Source: Fimbriimonadia bacterium | GTDB taxonomy: Bacteria; Armatimonadota; Fimbriimonadia; Fimbriimonadales; GBS-DC | DNA length: 64,000 nucleotides | Assembly (NCBI GenBank): GCA_026129765.1 | Contig: JAHCHP010000012.1 | Location: 48,062 to 112,061 of the forward strand | Direction: 5' to 3' | Part shown: positions 42,846-52,134 of the stretch, one piece after another | How the letters are laid out: every line of letters begins with the position of its first letter | How positions within the stretch are numbered: position 1 is the first letter of the stretch | Notes under the pieces: generated by a model | What the model was told of the DNA's origin: nothing | Databases searched by the model: none | What the model saw: the letters and a program-made list of their open reading frames with translations, nothing else | Program-made: the position numbers and the translations under genes

Positions 42846-45216
42846 ACCCGCGTCTATTCGCCTCCTTGTTGGCTTTTGCGCTCTCTTGAGCCTTCTGCTC
42901 ACTTGGAAAGCAACCATTGCCGGAGAGGTCTACGCGCCTGCCCGGCTTTTGCTTTCTTTCCACCCTTGGAACCAGATATCCACCTCTCAAGAGGACCACT
43001 TACCTTGGGATGTGCTTTGGTGGGATGGCGCGGCACAGTTCTACCCCTGGCGGGAAGTCACCAACCGCCTGTGGCGCTCAGGCGAAATCCCTTTGTGGAA
43101 CCCTTACGCTCTCTCTGGCACGCCTTTGCTTGCAAACAGCCAATCCGCGCCTTTTTACCCGGTTCACTTGTTGACCTTCTGGATATCCACTCCGCGTTTG
43201 ATGGGTTGGTTGGCGTGGTTCCACCTGTTCTGGGCAGGCTTGGGCATGGCGCTCTGGCTAAGGCGGTTGGGACTGGGCGCGCCTGCCTGCTTGCTGGGCG
43301 CGGGCGTCTGGAGCCTCAGCGCGTTTTTCACCAGTTGGCTGGCATTGACTTCCGTTCCCGCGACTTTGTCTTGGTTTGGCTGGGCGATGCTGGGAGCCTC
43401 GCTCTGCGCCTCCAATCCGAAACGGCTCTACGCCCTTGCGCTGCCACTGGGCTGTATGATTTTAGCGGGACACCTGCAATTCGCGCTCTACGGTTGGATG
43501 TTGGCGGGAGCCTATTGGTTCTTGCAAGCCGTCCGCAAAGATCAAGAAAATCCCAGTGTTCCTTTTTCTCGATTGACCAGCGGCTTAAGCGCGTTCTTTT
43601 TTGCTTTTTTGTTATCCGCGATCCAACTGCTGCCTGCGTTAGAACTCTCCAGTTTGAGCCACCGGGCGAATGTCGCGTCCGAAGCGGGCTATGAAGCTTA
43701 TCTGCGTAACGCGCTGCCCCCGCTGCACCTGCTCACGCTCTTTTTCCCGGACGCTTTTGGCAATCCACGCGCAGGCAACTATTGGGGCGCGGGACATTAT
43801 GCGGAATTTGCTCTCTATGTCGGGTTGGCAGCGCTGTTTTGGGCAGTGATGGTAGGCGGTCGGATGCGCAAAATAGATCTCTATTTCTGGCTGGGCATTT
43901 GGGGAATTGGGATGTTGCTTGCGCTGGGTACGCCCCTGAACCGGCTGCTCTATTTCTATCTTCCTGGCTTCAGCGGAGCAGGGTCGCCTGCCCGCGTGCT
44001 GTGCCTTTGCGCGTTCGCTTTAGCGGTTTTGTGCGCTTACGGATTCGACCGTTTTTGGAACGCGCTCAAACCGGAGGAATCTACTGGCAACCAAGAGCCA
44101 AGCCCCAACCGCCTGTTGACCAAAGCGATGATCGGATGGAGCGCAGCATGCTTGCTGTGTGTTTTGATCGGCTACGCGCTCTTACCTGCTCAAATTCCCG
44201 CTCAGCAGTTGACCAGCAGCCTGCTCAGTCAATGGAAAGGGCTGCTTCTTTTAGGGCTGTTGCTGGGCGTCTGTTTCTTGAGCTTACGGCAGGCGGTGAG
44301 TCCGGCGTTGACTCTGAGTCTGATGATCGTATTGTCGTTGTTGATACCGTTCACGCAAGCCTTCCTTTACAACCCTACGACCCCTGCCGAACTCGCCTAT
44401 CCTTCGACTCCCGAGATTCAAAAAGCCCCCCGCCAAAGCGACGACGGATTTCCTGCGCGTATCGCTGCCTTAAACACTCGATGGAGCCTCTACGAAACGC
44501 CGAACGCCACGCTGCCCCCCAATACGCCTGCAGTATATGGCTTGTATGATGTCGCAGGCTACGACTCGCTTGCGCCCCGGCATTACAAACGCTTTTTAGA
44601 TTGGATCAATGGGGGCGACAGCGCGCCCTTAGAAAACGGGAATATGTTCTTTGTCAAGGCAGCAGACCCGCGCCTGCAGTGGCTGCGATCAAGCGCGATT
44701 CTCACGGCGGAGGGTTGGCAGCCGATTCCAGACATCGCGGGGGAACCAAACTATCTGGGCGCGGCAGAACTGGTGGAGAATGACGAGCAGATGTATGAAC
44801 GTTTGCAAGAGGCATGGCAATCTGGCAAAGTCTTGTTGTTAAAATCAGAGGCGGAGCAGGCGATGAATGAATACGGCTCAGTGAGCGATGCCCCTGTGGG
44901 CGCGACGATCCGCGCTGAGGCGTATCGCGCGCGTTCGTTGACGATGCGGGTTTCTAATCCTGCCTCTGAAACGGCATGGCTGCTCTTATCCGAAACGTGG
45001 TATCCCGGCTGGAAAGCGGAAATTGGGGATAAATCGGTGCCGGTGCTTCGAGCGAATGGCGCGTTCCGCGCGCTGCCGGTGCCGCCGGGCGATCATACGA
45101 TACGTATGCATTTTATGCCTGAGTCATTTCAGCGGGGAAGTTGGGCGACTCTCTTTGCGTTGGTGTTTCTTCTCTTCTTCATGCGCGCCTTTTCAGACAA
45201 GCGTTCCACCCTCTGA
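42835..45216 (+). CDS. YfhO family multi-pass membrane protein
   Basis: The product has 793 residues from ATG 42835; the frame is open from 42799 inside the TPR gene. It starts with a membrane segment (LLVGFCALLSLLLTW). About a dozen membrane spans follow, with the family loop YPWREVTNRLWRSGEIPLWNPYALSGTPL. The extracytoplasmic C-terminal part contains LLSETWYPGWKAEIGD and AFRALPVPPGDHTIRMHF, the YfhO hallmark. Family members are GT-C-like proteins implicated in glycosylation of teichoic acids or lipoproteins. The role in this organism is open. Confidence 0.9.
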   Translation: MKNRPASIRLLVGFCALLSLLLTWKATIAGEVYAPARLLLSFHPWNQISTSQEDHLPWDVLWWDGAAQFYPWREVTNRLWRSGEIPLWNPYALSGTPLLANSQSAPFYPVHLLTFWISTPRLMGWLAWFHLFWAGLGMALWLRRLGLGAPACLLGAGVWSLSAFFTSWLALTSVPATLSWFGWAMLGASLCASNPKRLYALALPLGCMILAGHLQFALYGWMLAGAYWFLQAVRKDQENPSVPFSRLTSGLSAFFFAFLLSAIQLLPALELSSLSHRANVASEAGYEAYLRNALPPLHLLTLFFPDAFGNPRAGNYWGAGHYAEFALYVGLAALFWAVMVGGRMRKIDLYFWLGIWGIGMLLALGTPLNRLLYFYLPGFSGAGSPARVLCLCAFALAVLCAYGFDRFWNALKPEESTGNQEPSPNRLLTKAMIGWSAACLLCVLIGYALLPAQIPAQQLTSSLLSQWKGLLLLGLLLGVCFLSLRQAVSPALTLSLMIVLSLLIPFTQAFLYNPTTPAELAYPSTPEIQKAPRQSDDGFPARIAALNTRWSLYETPNATLPPNTPAVYGLYDVAGYDSLAPRHYKRFLDWINGGDSAPLENGNMFFVKAADPRLQWLRSSAILTAEGWQPIPDIAGEPNYLGAAELVENDEQMYERLQEAWQSGKVLLLKSEAEQAMNEYGSVSDAPVGATIRAEAYRARSLTMRVSNPASETAWLLLSETWYPGWKAEIGDKSVPVLRANGAFRALPVPPGDHTIRMHFMPESFQRGSWATLFALVFLLFFMRAFSDKRSTL

Positions 45217-45281
45217 CCCTGCCAATTCTCCCTGCGGACGCCGTTCCCTTTTGTGGAATAAGCAGCGTGGGGGAACAAACA

Positions 45282-47432
45282 ATGAGCCATCAGACCTATG
45301 CGAAAACAACTGGAATCCTACCACGATTATGGGCTGTGACCGTTTTGAGCTGCGCGCTTCCAATAATCAGTATAGCGCAAACTTATAGCGGTACTTCGGA
45401 CAGCGCCGCGCCCGCTGTTTCCGGCATAAACACCGGCACAGGACCTGCAGGTTTGTTCTTGGTGAACAACGCTTCCAGCCCCGCTAATGCGCTGCTGGGA
45501 CGCACCTCCGGTTCAGGCGCAGCCATTTTGGGACACTCGCTCGCGACCACTGGTAATACCATGGGCGTTTACGGAATCACTTCCAGCCCAACCGGGTCCG
45601 GTCTCTATGGCTACGCGGCATCCTCTGTGGGACGAAGCTTTGGCGTCTCAGGCTGGAGCAACAGCTCCTCAGGCGTCGGGGTCTATGGCTTGACTGCCTC
45701 CACGCTTGGAACCACCTACGGAGTTTGGGGCGAGTCTCGAAGCACCAGCGGAATTGGTATTTATGGAATCGCGAGTTCTCCTACCGGTTTCACGGCAGGC
45801 ATCTATGGCTATAATGTCAGCGCGAACGGCAGAGCGCTGGTAGGCTGGTCATCTTCCACCGTGGGTTCCACTTACGGCATTTGGTCATGGAACGACAGTT
45901 CCAGCGGATACGGCATCTACGCCATGGCAGCCAGTACGACGGGGACAAACTTCGGGGTCTATGCGCAGTCTAACTCCACAGCGGGTTATGCCGGTTACTT
46001 CGTAGGCGGGCGCAACTTCTTTTCTGGGAATGTGGGGATTGGCGTGCGCGAACCGAGCGTTGCCTTAGAGGTGGCAGGACGAACCCGCACGATGAGTTTC
46101 CAGTTGGGTAATTCTGCGACTGCTGGTCACGTTTTGACGACCGACGCCAATGGGGTCGGCACTTGGCAGGCGTTGCCCTCCATCGATAACAATGTGGGAG
46201 GAGACCTCAGCGGCACGATTTCGAACGCCAGTGTCAACGCGATACGTGGTAGAACGGTCAGTACCACTGCGCCCGCCAACAATCAAATCTTGAAATGGAA
46301 CGGTTCCAACTGGGTGCCCGCGGCGGACTCGCTGACGCTGCCCTACAGCAGCAATAGCAGTTCTTCCGGCGCGCTCTTGCAAATCACCGGCACAAACGCT
46401 GCCAACGCAAACGCCATGATCCTCGGCTCGACCAACAGTTCCGCCTCGACCGCAACCGGCGTTCAAGGCGCGATCACAGCCGTTTCGCCCGGTGCATCAG
46501 CGGCAGGCGTGCGGGGACAAATCGATGGCACAACGAATCAGGGCGCCGGCGTTTACGGGTCTCATGCAGGCAGTGGAGTCGGGGTACTGGGTTTCTCTAC
46601 GGGCGGTTCTGGAGTGAAAGGTTCCACCTCTGCAACCACGGGATTCACCTATGGCGGCTTTTTCCAAAGCGCGAGCAACGCAGGCACAGGCGTCTCTGGA
46701 TTGGTCACCGCTACACATGGTGAAACCTATGGCGGTTATTTCCAAAGCAACAGCCCCAGCGGCACGGGAGTCTATGGTTTGGCGAATAGCACCACCGGCT
46801 TCAATTACGGGATTTGGGGCGAAACCGATAGCCCGGACGGCGTCGCGGTTCGCGGCAAAGTGACCTCCAATGTGGGAACGCCCTACGCGGTCTGGGGCGA
46901 AGTGCCGAGCGGCGGTTCCGGTTATGCCGGTTATTTCGACGGTCGGGTCCATGTGAATGGCAACTTATCGAAAAGCTCAGGTTCCTTCAAAATCGATCAC
47001 CCGTTAGACCCCGCCAATAAATATCTTTATCATTCCTTTGTTGAATCGCCCGATATGATGAATATCTACAACGGCAATGTCGTCACCGACGCGCAAGGAC
47101 GCGCCACGATCCAATTGCCTGAATGGTTTGATGCGTTAAACAAAGATTTTCGTTACCAACTCACCCCGATCGGACAATTTGCTCAGGTCATTGTGGAGCA
47201 AGAGATCAAAAACAACCGGTTTGTGATTCGAACCGATAAGCCCAAAGTGAAAGTCAGCTGGCAGATCACTGGGATTCGGAACGACGCCTACGCGCGAAAT
47301 TATCGCCTGCCAGTGGAAGAAGTCAAGCCGCCCAGCGAGCGCGGAACCTACCTGCACCCTGAACTGTTCGGAATGCCAGACCACTTAACGCCTGCGCGCG
47401 CAAAAAGTATGAACCGCATGATGGGAAGGTGA
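45282..47432 (+). CDS. Secreted repetitive fibre-like protein with conserved C-terminal domain
   Basis: The product has 716 residues from ATG 45282, with GGGGGA upstream; a longer frame reaches back into the previous gene. The signal peptide is ILPRLWAVTVLSCALPIISIA. Residues about 50-240 and 370-520 are Gly/Ser-rich repeats of about 26 residues with the core GVYG and YGVWGES. Between them is a tail-fibre-like stretch (NVGIGVREPSVALEVAGR, LGNSATAGHVLTTD). The C-terminal 150 residues form a separate conserved domain (FKIDHPLDPANKYLYHSFVE to VSWQITGIRNDAYARN) found in large secreted proteins of several phyla. It is probably a surface fibre. Confidence 0.85.
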   Translation: MSHQTYAKTTGILPRLWAVTVLSCALPIISIAQTYSGTSDSAAPAVSGINTGTGPAGLFLVNNASSPANALLGRTSGSGAAILGHSLATTGNTMGVYGITSSPTGSGLYGYAASSVGRSFGVSGWSNSSSGVGVYGLTASTLGTTYGVWGESRSTSGIGIYGIASSPTGFTAGIYGYNVSANGRALVGWSSSTVGSTYGIWSWNDSSSGYGIYAMAASTTGTNFGVYAQSNSTAGYAGYFVGGRNFFSGNVGIGVREPSVALEVAGRTRTMSFQLGNSATAGHVLTTDANGVGTWQALPSIDNNVGGDLSGTISNASVNAIRGRTVSTTAPANNQILKWNGSNWVPAADSLTLPYSSNSSSSGALLQITGTNAANANAMILGSTNSSASTATGVQGAITAVSPGASAAGVRGQIDGTTNQGAGVYGSHAGSGVGVLGFSTGGSGVKGSTSATTGFTYGGFFQSASNAGTGVSGLVTATHGETYGGYFQSNSPSGTGVYGLANSTTGFNYGIWGETDSPDGVAVRGKVTSNVGTPYAVWGEVPSGGSGYAGYFDGRVHVNGNLSKSSGSFKIDHPLDPANKYLYHSFVESPDMMNIYNGNVVTDAQGRATIQLPEWFDALNKDFRYQLTPIGQFAQVIVEQEIKNNRFVIRTDKPKVKVSWQITGIRNDAYARNYRLPVEEVKPPSERGTYLHPELFGMPDHLTPARAKSMNRMMGR

Positions 47433-47439
47433 ATAAGAA

Positions 47440-47570
47440 GACATTTCAAAATTCTAACAGCAGATGCTTCGGCTACGCTCGGCATGACATAATTGGCGAA
47501 ATCGGTTCCCCTTGTGCGCAGGGGGAACCCAACGGAAGGGGTATTCTTTTCCCGCGTTCGCTGATTAGAC
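47440..47570. repeat. Mosaic intergenic repeats
   Basis: An 'agcagatgcttcggctacgc' unit ending in tcggcatgaca is followed by a hairpin 'ggttccccttgtgcgcaggg' + ggaaccc. Both families recur in the window. Confidence 0.75.
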
Positions 47571-47596
47571 AAGCCACTGAGAATCTGACCCATGTT

Positions 47597-49369
47597 CTAT
47601 TGAGCCGAAGGTTTCGGGAAGGTCACAATCGCGCAGATTTTCCCGTCCAGGTTCTCCAGAGTGAATCGCCCGCGCAGGCTTCCACGCGCTAAGTTATCGA
47701 TAATCTTCAACCCCAAGCTGTTGCTCTTCGTGGCATCGAACCCTTCCGGCAGCAGCGCGCCATCGTTCACTGCCCGAATCGTGACCTGCCCTTCTTCTTC
47801 CGTCACCTGCACCTCGATACTGCCTTTTTCCAAATGGCTAAACCCATGCTCCACCGCGTTCTGAATTAACTCATTCAAGATCAATGCGACCGACGTCGCT
47901 TGCTGTAGAGGCAGCAAGACATCGGTTCCATCCACACGAGTTTGAATATACTTACCGGGAGGCACCAACGCTTGTTGGATGTTATGCATGATGCTGGATG
48001 CGATCTTGCGGGTACTGACCATATCCAAATCTTCGCGCGACAGCAATTCATGCACCTGCGCAATCGCCAAGATTCGGTTGAGGCTGTCTTGAATCACTTC
48101 CTCCACCGTGCCATACTTCGCGTAATGCATCTGCAATCTGAGCAAACTGGCGATCTGTTGCAAATTGTTCTTCACCCGGTGGTGCATCTCTTGAAGGATC
48201 GCGCTGCGAACCATCAGTTTGGCATGCTCAATCGCCAATGCCGCTTGGTTGGCGACCGCTTCCAACGTTTCTAACTCTTCATCGCTGAAGAAGTGCGGTC
48301 GCTCGGTGTAGCAGCTCAACACGCCAATCGCCTTTTCTTTGATTCGCAATGGCACACAAGCCATCGAGGTTAAACCTTCTTTCTGCGCAATGTCAGGGAA
48401 ACGGTAGTCGGGATGCTCCTTCACATCGCGGATCACCTTCACGCGGTTCTGCTCCACGACCTGACCGGCAACACTTTCGCCGATCTTAATGGGCGGTTTC
48501 TGCCGGTACTCGTTGCTTTCCGCCTGGGTCGCTTTCAGGGTCAGCTCGCCGCGCTCTTCGTCCAGCAGCATCACCGTGACGATTCGATAGCCCAGCGTTT
48601 GCGCGGTCATGTTGACCAGCAGCTGCAGAATCTCCTCCAGATAAAGGTTGGAGGTGATGGTGCGGCTGATTTCAGAAAGCGCGGTGATTTGGCTGGCTTG
48701 ACGTTCCAAACGCTCCACCCGCTTCAAGTGGTCCAACGCGCCCGCCAACTGATTTGCGATTCCCGACAATAGGTGGACTTGGTGTTTGTCGTATTGTTGC
48801 GGCTTGCGGGTTCTAACCGTGATGACGCCGACCACCTCATTATGAACCACCAGCGGAACCGCCAGCATACTCTCATAAATCTCTTCGTTCAACTCTGGCA
48901 CCGGCTTGAACCTATGATCGCTGTAAGCCGCTTTGGGAACCGCCACATACCGCCGTTCGCGCGCCACCCAGCCGGTAATCCCTTCCCCTTTGGCGAGTTT
49001 CAATTTGTTGACATGCTGACTGTCCTCGCCCGTCGCTGCGCGCAGAACCAGTTCTTCCCGGTCTTCTGTGAAAAGGAACACATAGCAGACCTCCGTGTTC
49101 GTGATCCGCATGGCGATGTCCGCAATCGATTGCAGCATATCTTCCGACGCGAACGCCGACCCAGTGGCTTCTCCGATCTTCCGAAGCGCCTCCAATTCCG
49201 CGTCTTTGTCGCCCATTTGATTTTGCAGGTTCTGGATGAGGGCGCGCGCTTCTTTCAGTTCCCGCTCTTTCGACTCTAATTCATCCAAGAGCCTTTTGGG
49301 GTCGCTAATATCGACACGGCGTCGCTTAAGCCAACGCTTGGGAGAACGCAATTTGATCAAAGGGCGCAT
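47597..49369 (-). CDS. GAF-domain sensor histidine kinase, HisKA_2 type (PdtaS-like)
   Basis: The product has 590 residues, soluble. It has a basic start, a coiled coil (about 25-60), GAF1 (about 60-210), GAF2 (about 230-380), then the HisKA_2 dimerisation box LQEMHHRVKNNLQQIASLL (phospho-accepting H396 or H397). The ATPase domain has LILNELIQNAVEHGF (N box) and SNSLGLKIIDNL. HisKA_2 kinases typically signal to ANTAR regulators (PdtaS-PdtaR, EutW-EutV). The only such regulator in this window is at 869-1447. The kinase follows the EI24 gene but has its own promoter in the 13-base gap. Confidence 0.94.
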   Translation of the reverse strand: MRPLIKLRSPKRWLKRRRVDISDPKRLLDELESKERELKEARALIQNLQNQMGDKDAELEALRKIGEATGSAFASEDMLQSIADIAMRITNTEVCYVFLFTEDREELVLRAATGEDSQHVNKLKLAKGEGITGWVARERRYVAVPKAAYSDHRFKPVPELNEEIYESMLAVPLVVHNEVVGVITVRTRKPQQYDKHQVHLLSGIANQLAGALDHLKRVERLERQASQITALSEISRTITSNLYLEEILQLLVNMTAQTLGYRIVTVMLLDEERGELTLKATQAESNEYRQKPPIKIGESVAGQVVEQNRVKVIRDVKEHPDYRFPDIAQKEGLTSMACVPLRIKEKAIGVLSCYTERPHFFSDEELETLEAVANQAALAIEHAKLMVRSAILQEMHHRVKNNLQQIASLLRLQMHYAKYGTVEEVIQDSLNRILAIAQVHELLSREDLDMVSTRKIASSIMHNIQQALVPPGKYIQTRVDGTDVLLPLQQATSVALILNELIQNAVEHGFSHLEKGSIEVQVTEEEGQVTIRAVNDGALLPEGFDATKSNSLGLKIIDNLARGSLRGRFTLENLDGKICAIVTFPKPSAQ

Positions 49370-49375
49370 AGATAA

Positions 49376-49381
49376 ATGATA
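49376..49381 (-). promoter_or_regulatory. -10 element (GGTATCAT) of a predicted leaderless promoter, sensor kinase
   Basis: The minus strand reads GGTATCAT, 6 bases, ATG (49369). The whole element fits in the 13-base gap after the EI24 gene. Confidence 0.55.
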
Positions 49382-49382
49382 C

Positions 49383-50114
49383 CTAACCTTGCAGGTCGCC
49401 CCGCTTGAGGTCGCAATAAAGCAGCGTTCCCGCCAAAGCAGCGATGGGCGGCGCGATTAACCAGGCGCAAGGAATCGCATAAAGCAACAGCAGCCCTGCC
49501 GCTAACCCAGAAGAAACGGTGGAACGCGAACGCATGAACATCAGCTTATCTCGAAGGGTGTAATGACGCCGGTCCAGAGGATAACTCAAAGCGTCCAAGG
49601 TGAGAAACAGACCGCCTGCCAGCAATCCCAACACACTTGAAATGAAAGACCCCAGCACAGGAACTACGTTCAACAACAGTAAAACCACCATACAGAGCGC
49701 GGCAATCCCCCAACGACGCAACGACTCCCAAAGGGCATGGCGCGCGCTTTGCCAGAAACTCATGGACTCTGCCATGTGTTGTGGTTCCCGCCGGAAAGCC
49801 TCCCGTTCTACGCGCTCTCCCATCCGATCATAGAAAGGCGCGCCCATAATGCCCGCTAAAATAAAGAACAGCAATCCGCCCAGAACCAAGAACAACAGCC
49901 CCAATCCCAACGCGACGAGCGCAGCGCTCCAGCCCTCTCGCGAGGAAACCATAGGCACAAAGTAACGCTGGTAGCCCACCCCATAGATCAGCAGGATGAT
50001 GCCCAAGTTGAACAAGATGGGGAGCGCGAGATAATGCCACAACTCCGGCTTTCGCAGCAAGAAGGCGAGCGCTTTGAAAGGCATGGTAAATCCCGACCAG
50101 AATCGATTGGACAC
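49383..50114 (-). CDS. EI24/CysZ-like membrane protein
   Basis: The product has 243 residues from GTG 50114. It has the EI24 opening FWSGFTMPFKALAFLLRKPELW and LWHYLALPILFNLGIILL, about five membrane segments, and FSGIMGAPFYDRMGERVE-like and LDALSYPLDRRHYTLRDKL loops. CysZ imports sulfate in proteobacteria; most distant members have no known substrate. Cysteine or sulfate genes are not adjacent. Confidence 0.88.
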   Translation of the reverse strand: MSNRFWSGFTMPFKALAFLLRKPELWHYLALPILFNLGIILLIYGVGYQRYFVPMVSSREGWSAALVALGLGLLFLVLGGLLFFILAGIMGAPFYDRMGERVEREAFRREPQHMAESMSFWQSARHALWESLRRWGIAALCMVVLLLLNVVPVLGSFISSVLGLLAGGLFLTLDALSYPLDRRHYTLRDKLMFMRSRSTVSSGLAAGLLLLYAIPCAWLIAPPIAALAGTLLYCDLKRGDLQG

Positions 50115-50120
50115 GCGGGA

Positions 50121-50126
50121 ATTTTA
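50121..50126 (-). promoter_or_regulatory. -10 element (GGTAAAAT) of a predicted leaderless promoter, EI24 gene
   Basis: The minus strand reads GGTAAAAT, 6 bases, GTG (50114). The arrangement is the same as for mntA. Confidence 0.6.
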
Positions 50127-50379
50127 CCTGAAATCACAAGCAGGAGGCGCATGCGCTTTGCAAGAGGCGTCGATAGGCAATCGATGGAGAAGCCAAGCTT
50201 TTACTGGCGGAACGCTCGTAGACGCTCTCCTTTCAAACGTGTCGCCAAACTCATGATTGCAGCACGACGCCTCAGAAGCGGGGATCGGGCTGACCCCTTG
50301 CCACTGAGTATCAACAGCAACTTTCGTGCCAAAACAATTAGCAGGTATTAAAATCTGCTTTCAAATCGCCGTTTTTCTG

Positions 50380-51810
50380 CTATTCCACCCGAAAACGAAC
50401 GCTTCCCAACCGGAGCGTGTCCCCTGCGTTTAAGGCTTGGCGCGAGACTCGCTGCTCATTGACGAAGGTTCCATTGGTGCTGCCTTCATCGTAAACAATG
50501 AGAGCGCCCCCTTCCACCATCAGCCGCGCATGGCGGCGGCTCAAGGTTCCGTCCGGTATCACAACCCCATTGCCCGCTTCGCGCCCGACGCTGATGCCTT
50601 GGGGCGGAATGGAGATCAGTTGCCCTGCCCAGGGACCGTCCAAGCCGCGCAGAGCGGTCGCGGTTGCTGGAAGCGTTCCGACGGCTGGAAGGATGCTCCC
50701 ACCGTACGAAGTCAGCACAGCGGGCGCAGGCGAACCTGCTGTTGGAACCGCGCATGCGCATGCGCCTGTGACCGGGTCTTTTCGCTGACCGCAGAAAGCG
50801 CACATGCCAGGCGACACAGAAACGGGCGGCGGCGCGGGAGAACGCGCTTGATCGCGCATCCGCTTTTTCGCTGCGCCCTCTTTCTCCATAAATTGCAAAG
50901 AGTAAGACCCAATCTGAATCTGACTACCGTTTTGCAATGGCGCAGGCTGTGTGAGGGGCTGCCCGTTATAGAAACCGCCCGCGTGAGCCACCAGCAGATA
51001 CTGCCCCCCCTGTTTCAAGATTTCCGCATGCAAAGGCGCGACACTGACATCTCCCATCAATGGCACATCCGCCAATTCATGACGCCCAATTCGCGCGGGA
51101 AAATGGTCCAACGGATAATCTTTGCCCTCATTGCGCCCCATAACAACCCGTATCCAGGCATGGCGCGATAAGGCTTCCAGAATACCCACAAACAGTCCGA
51201 TTGCGCCTCCCATCAGCGTCAGCGCGATCATTCTTGAAAAGACTCCGACTTCGCCTGTGTTGTTGGAGCCAAATCGCGCTTTATCCAAGAGGGCAATGAT
51301 GGGAACTGATCCGAGCGCGATGGCATCGAACAGCAGACCGCCTAATGCGCCTCCAATGAGACCGCCCAGCGCGCCTTGCCGGGCGCGTCGGTACGATTTG
51401 CCGATGGCGCCCTCAGCAAGTCCCACAAATGCCCCAAACGCAGCCCAGCCCAATGTTCGCGCTATGACGATCACTAAAGGATTGCCGCCAATAAATGCGA
51501 TGGCAGTCAGGCTTCCAAAGAAAACTTGTCCTACATAGACGCCGAAAAGACCCCCTATGCCGCCCACCATTGCCCCTAAGCCCATCCCGCGCAACGCATG
51601 CTGGCGTGTTCCTAACGACAGACCGCTTCCAAAACCGATCAGCGCGCCGATCAGCAGTCCGCTGATGATGCCGAACATCGCCAGCATTCCCCAATTCGCA
51701 ACGCTTCCGTAACCGCCATAGAAGGTATTGACAAAGGCTTCGTTGACGAACGCTGCCAGCGCGCCGCCAATCGCCCCCAATACCAATAAGTAAAGAATTT
51801 TGCTGATCAT
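50380..51810 (-). CDS. Membrane protein with two FHA domains
   Basis: The product has 476 residues. The first 215 are glycine-rich membrane segments (GAIGGALAAFVNEAF, GMGLGAMVGGIGGLFGVYVG, GALGGLIGGALGGLLFDAIA), about six spans. FHA domain 1 (about 230-305) is degenerate, with IGRHELADVPL and APLHAEILK. A linker holds a four-Cys ribbon-like CAFCGQ...CACA. FHA domain 2 (about 395-475) is canonical, with ISVGREAGNGVV, SRRHARL and STNGTFVNEQRV, so it should bind phosphothreonine. No Ser/Thr kinase gene is in the window. It is probably a membrane-bound reader of protein phosphorylation. Confidence 0.9.
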   Translation of the reverse strand: MISKILYLLVLGAIGGALAAFVNEAFVNTFYGGYGSVANWGMLAMFGIISGLLIGALIGFGSGLSLGTRQHALRGMGLGAMVGGIGGLFGVYVGQVFFGSLTAIAFIGGNPLVIVIARTLGWAAFGAFVGLAEGAIGKSYRRARQGALGGLIGGALGGLLFDAIALGSVPIIALLDKARFGSNNTGEVGVFSRMIALTLMGGAIGLFVGILEALSRHAWIRVVMGRNEGKDYPLDHFPARIGRHELADVPLMGDVSVAPLHAEILKQGGQYLLVAHAGGFYNGQPLTQPAPLQNGSQIQIGSYSLQFMEKEGAAKKRMRDQARSPAPPPVSVSPGMCAFCGQRKDPVTGACACAVPTAGSPAPAVLTSYGGSILPAVGTLPATATALRGLDGPWAGQLISIPPQGISVGREAGNGVVIPDGTLSRRHARLMVEGGALIVYDEGSTNGTFVNEQRVSRQALNAGDTLRLGSVRFRVE

Positions 51811-51816
51811 GCGCTT

Positions 51817-51822
51817 ATTATA
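51817..51822 (-). promoter_or_regulatory. -10 element (TATAAT) of a predicted leaderless promoter, FHA gene
   Basis: The minus strand reads TATAAT, 6 bases, ATG (51810). Here AA, not GG, precedes the hexamer. Confidence 0.6.
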
Positions 51823-52134
51823 TTCCCCGTCAGAAGCGCGCTTCCTTTTTGATAGATATGAAGCGATCTGCTGGGAATGATATCTTAGGTAAAATACTTG
51901 TCTGCAAGCATATCGTCATTTCCGCGCACGCGGGAATCCAGTTGGAGGGCGCAGCTCCGTCTGCGCCGTTTCTCACTCTTACACAGGGATGCTTGGGAAG
52001 GGAATACTTCTTTTACCCCTTCCGTTAGGTTCTCCCTGCACGCAAGGGGAACCGTTTGGCGCGAAACAAGCTTAGCACATAAATACGGAGCCGAATCTTC
52101 GCTAAAATGCCCCCTTAACCTGCATTCCTCAATA
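51823..52134. repeat. Intergenic region with repeat units
   Basis: No gene is seen. 'tcatttccgcgcacgcggga' (palindrome family), 'ttggagggcgcagctccgtc' with a small hairpin, and 'ggttctccctgcacgcaagg' + ggaacc are present at about 51915-52055. Confidence 0.7.

Noticed and set aside
50034..50351. Plus-strand frame of 105 codons between the EI24 and FHA genes
   Set aside because: It begins inside the EI24 gene, is Arg-rich with no family resemblance, and lacks a start signal.
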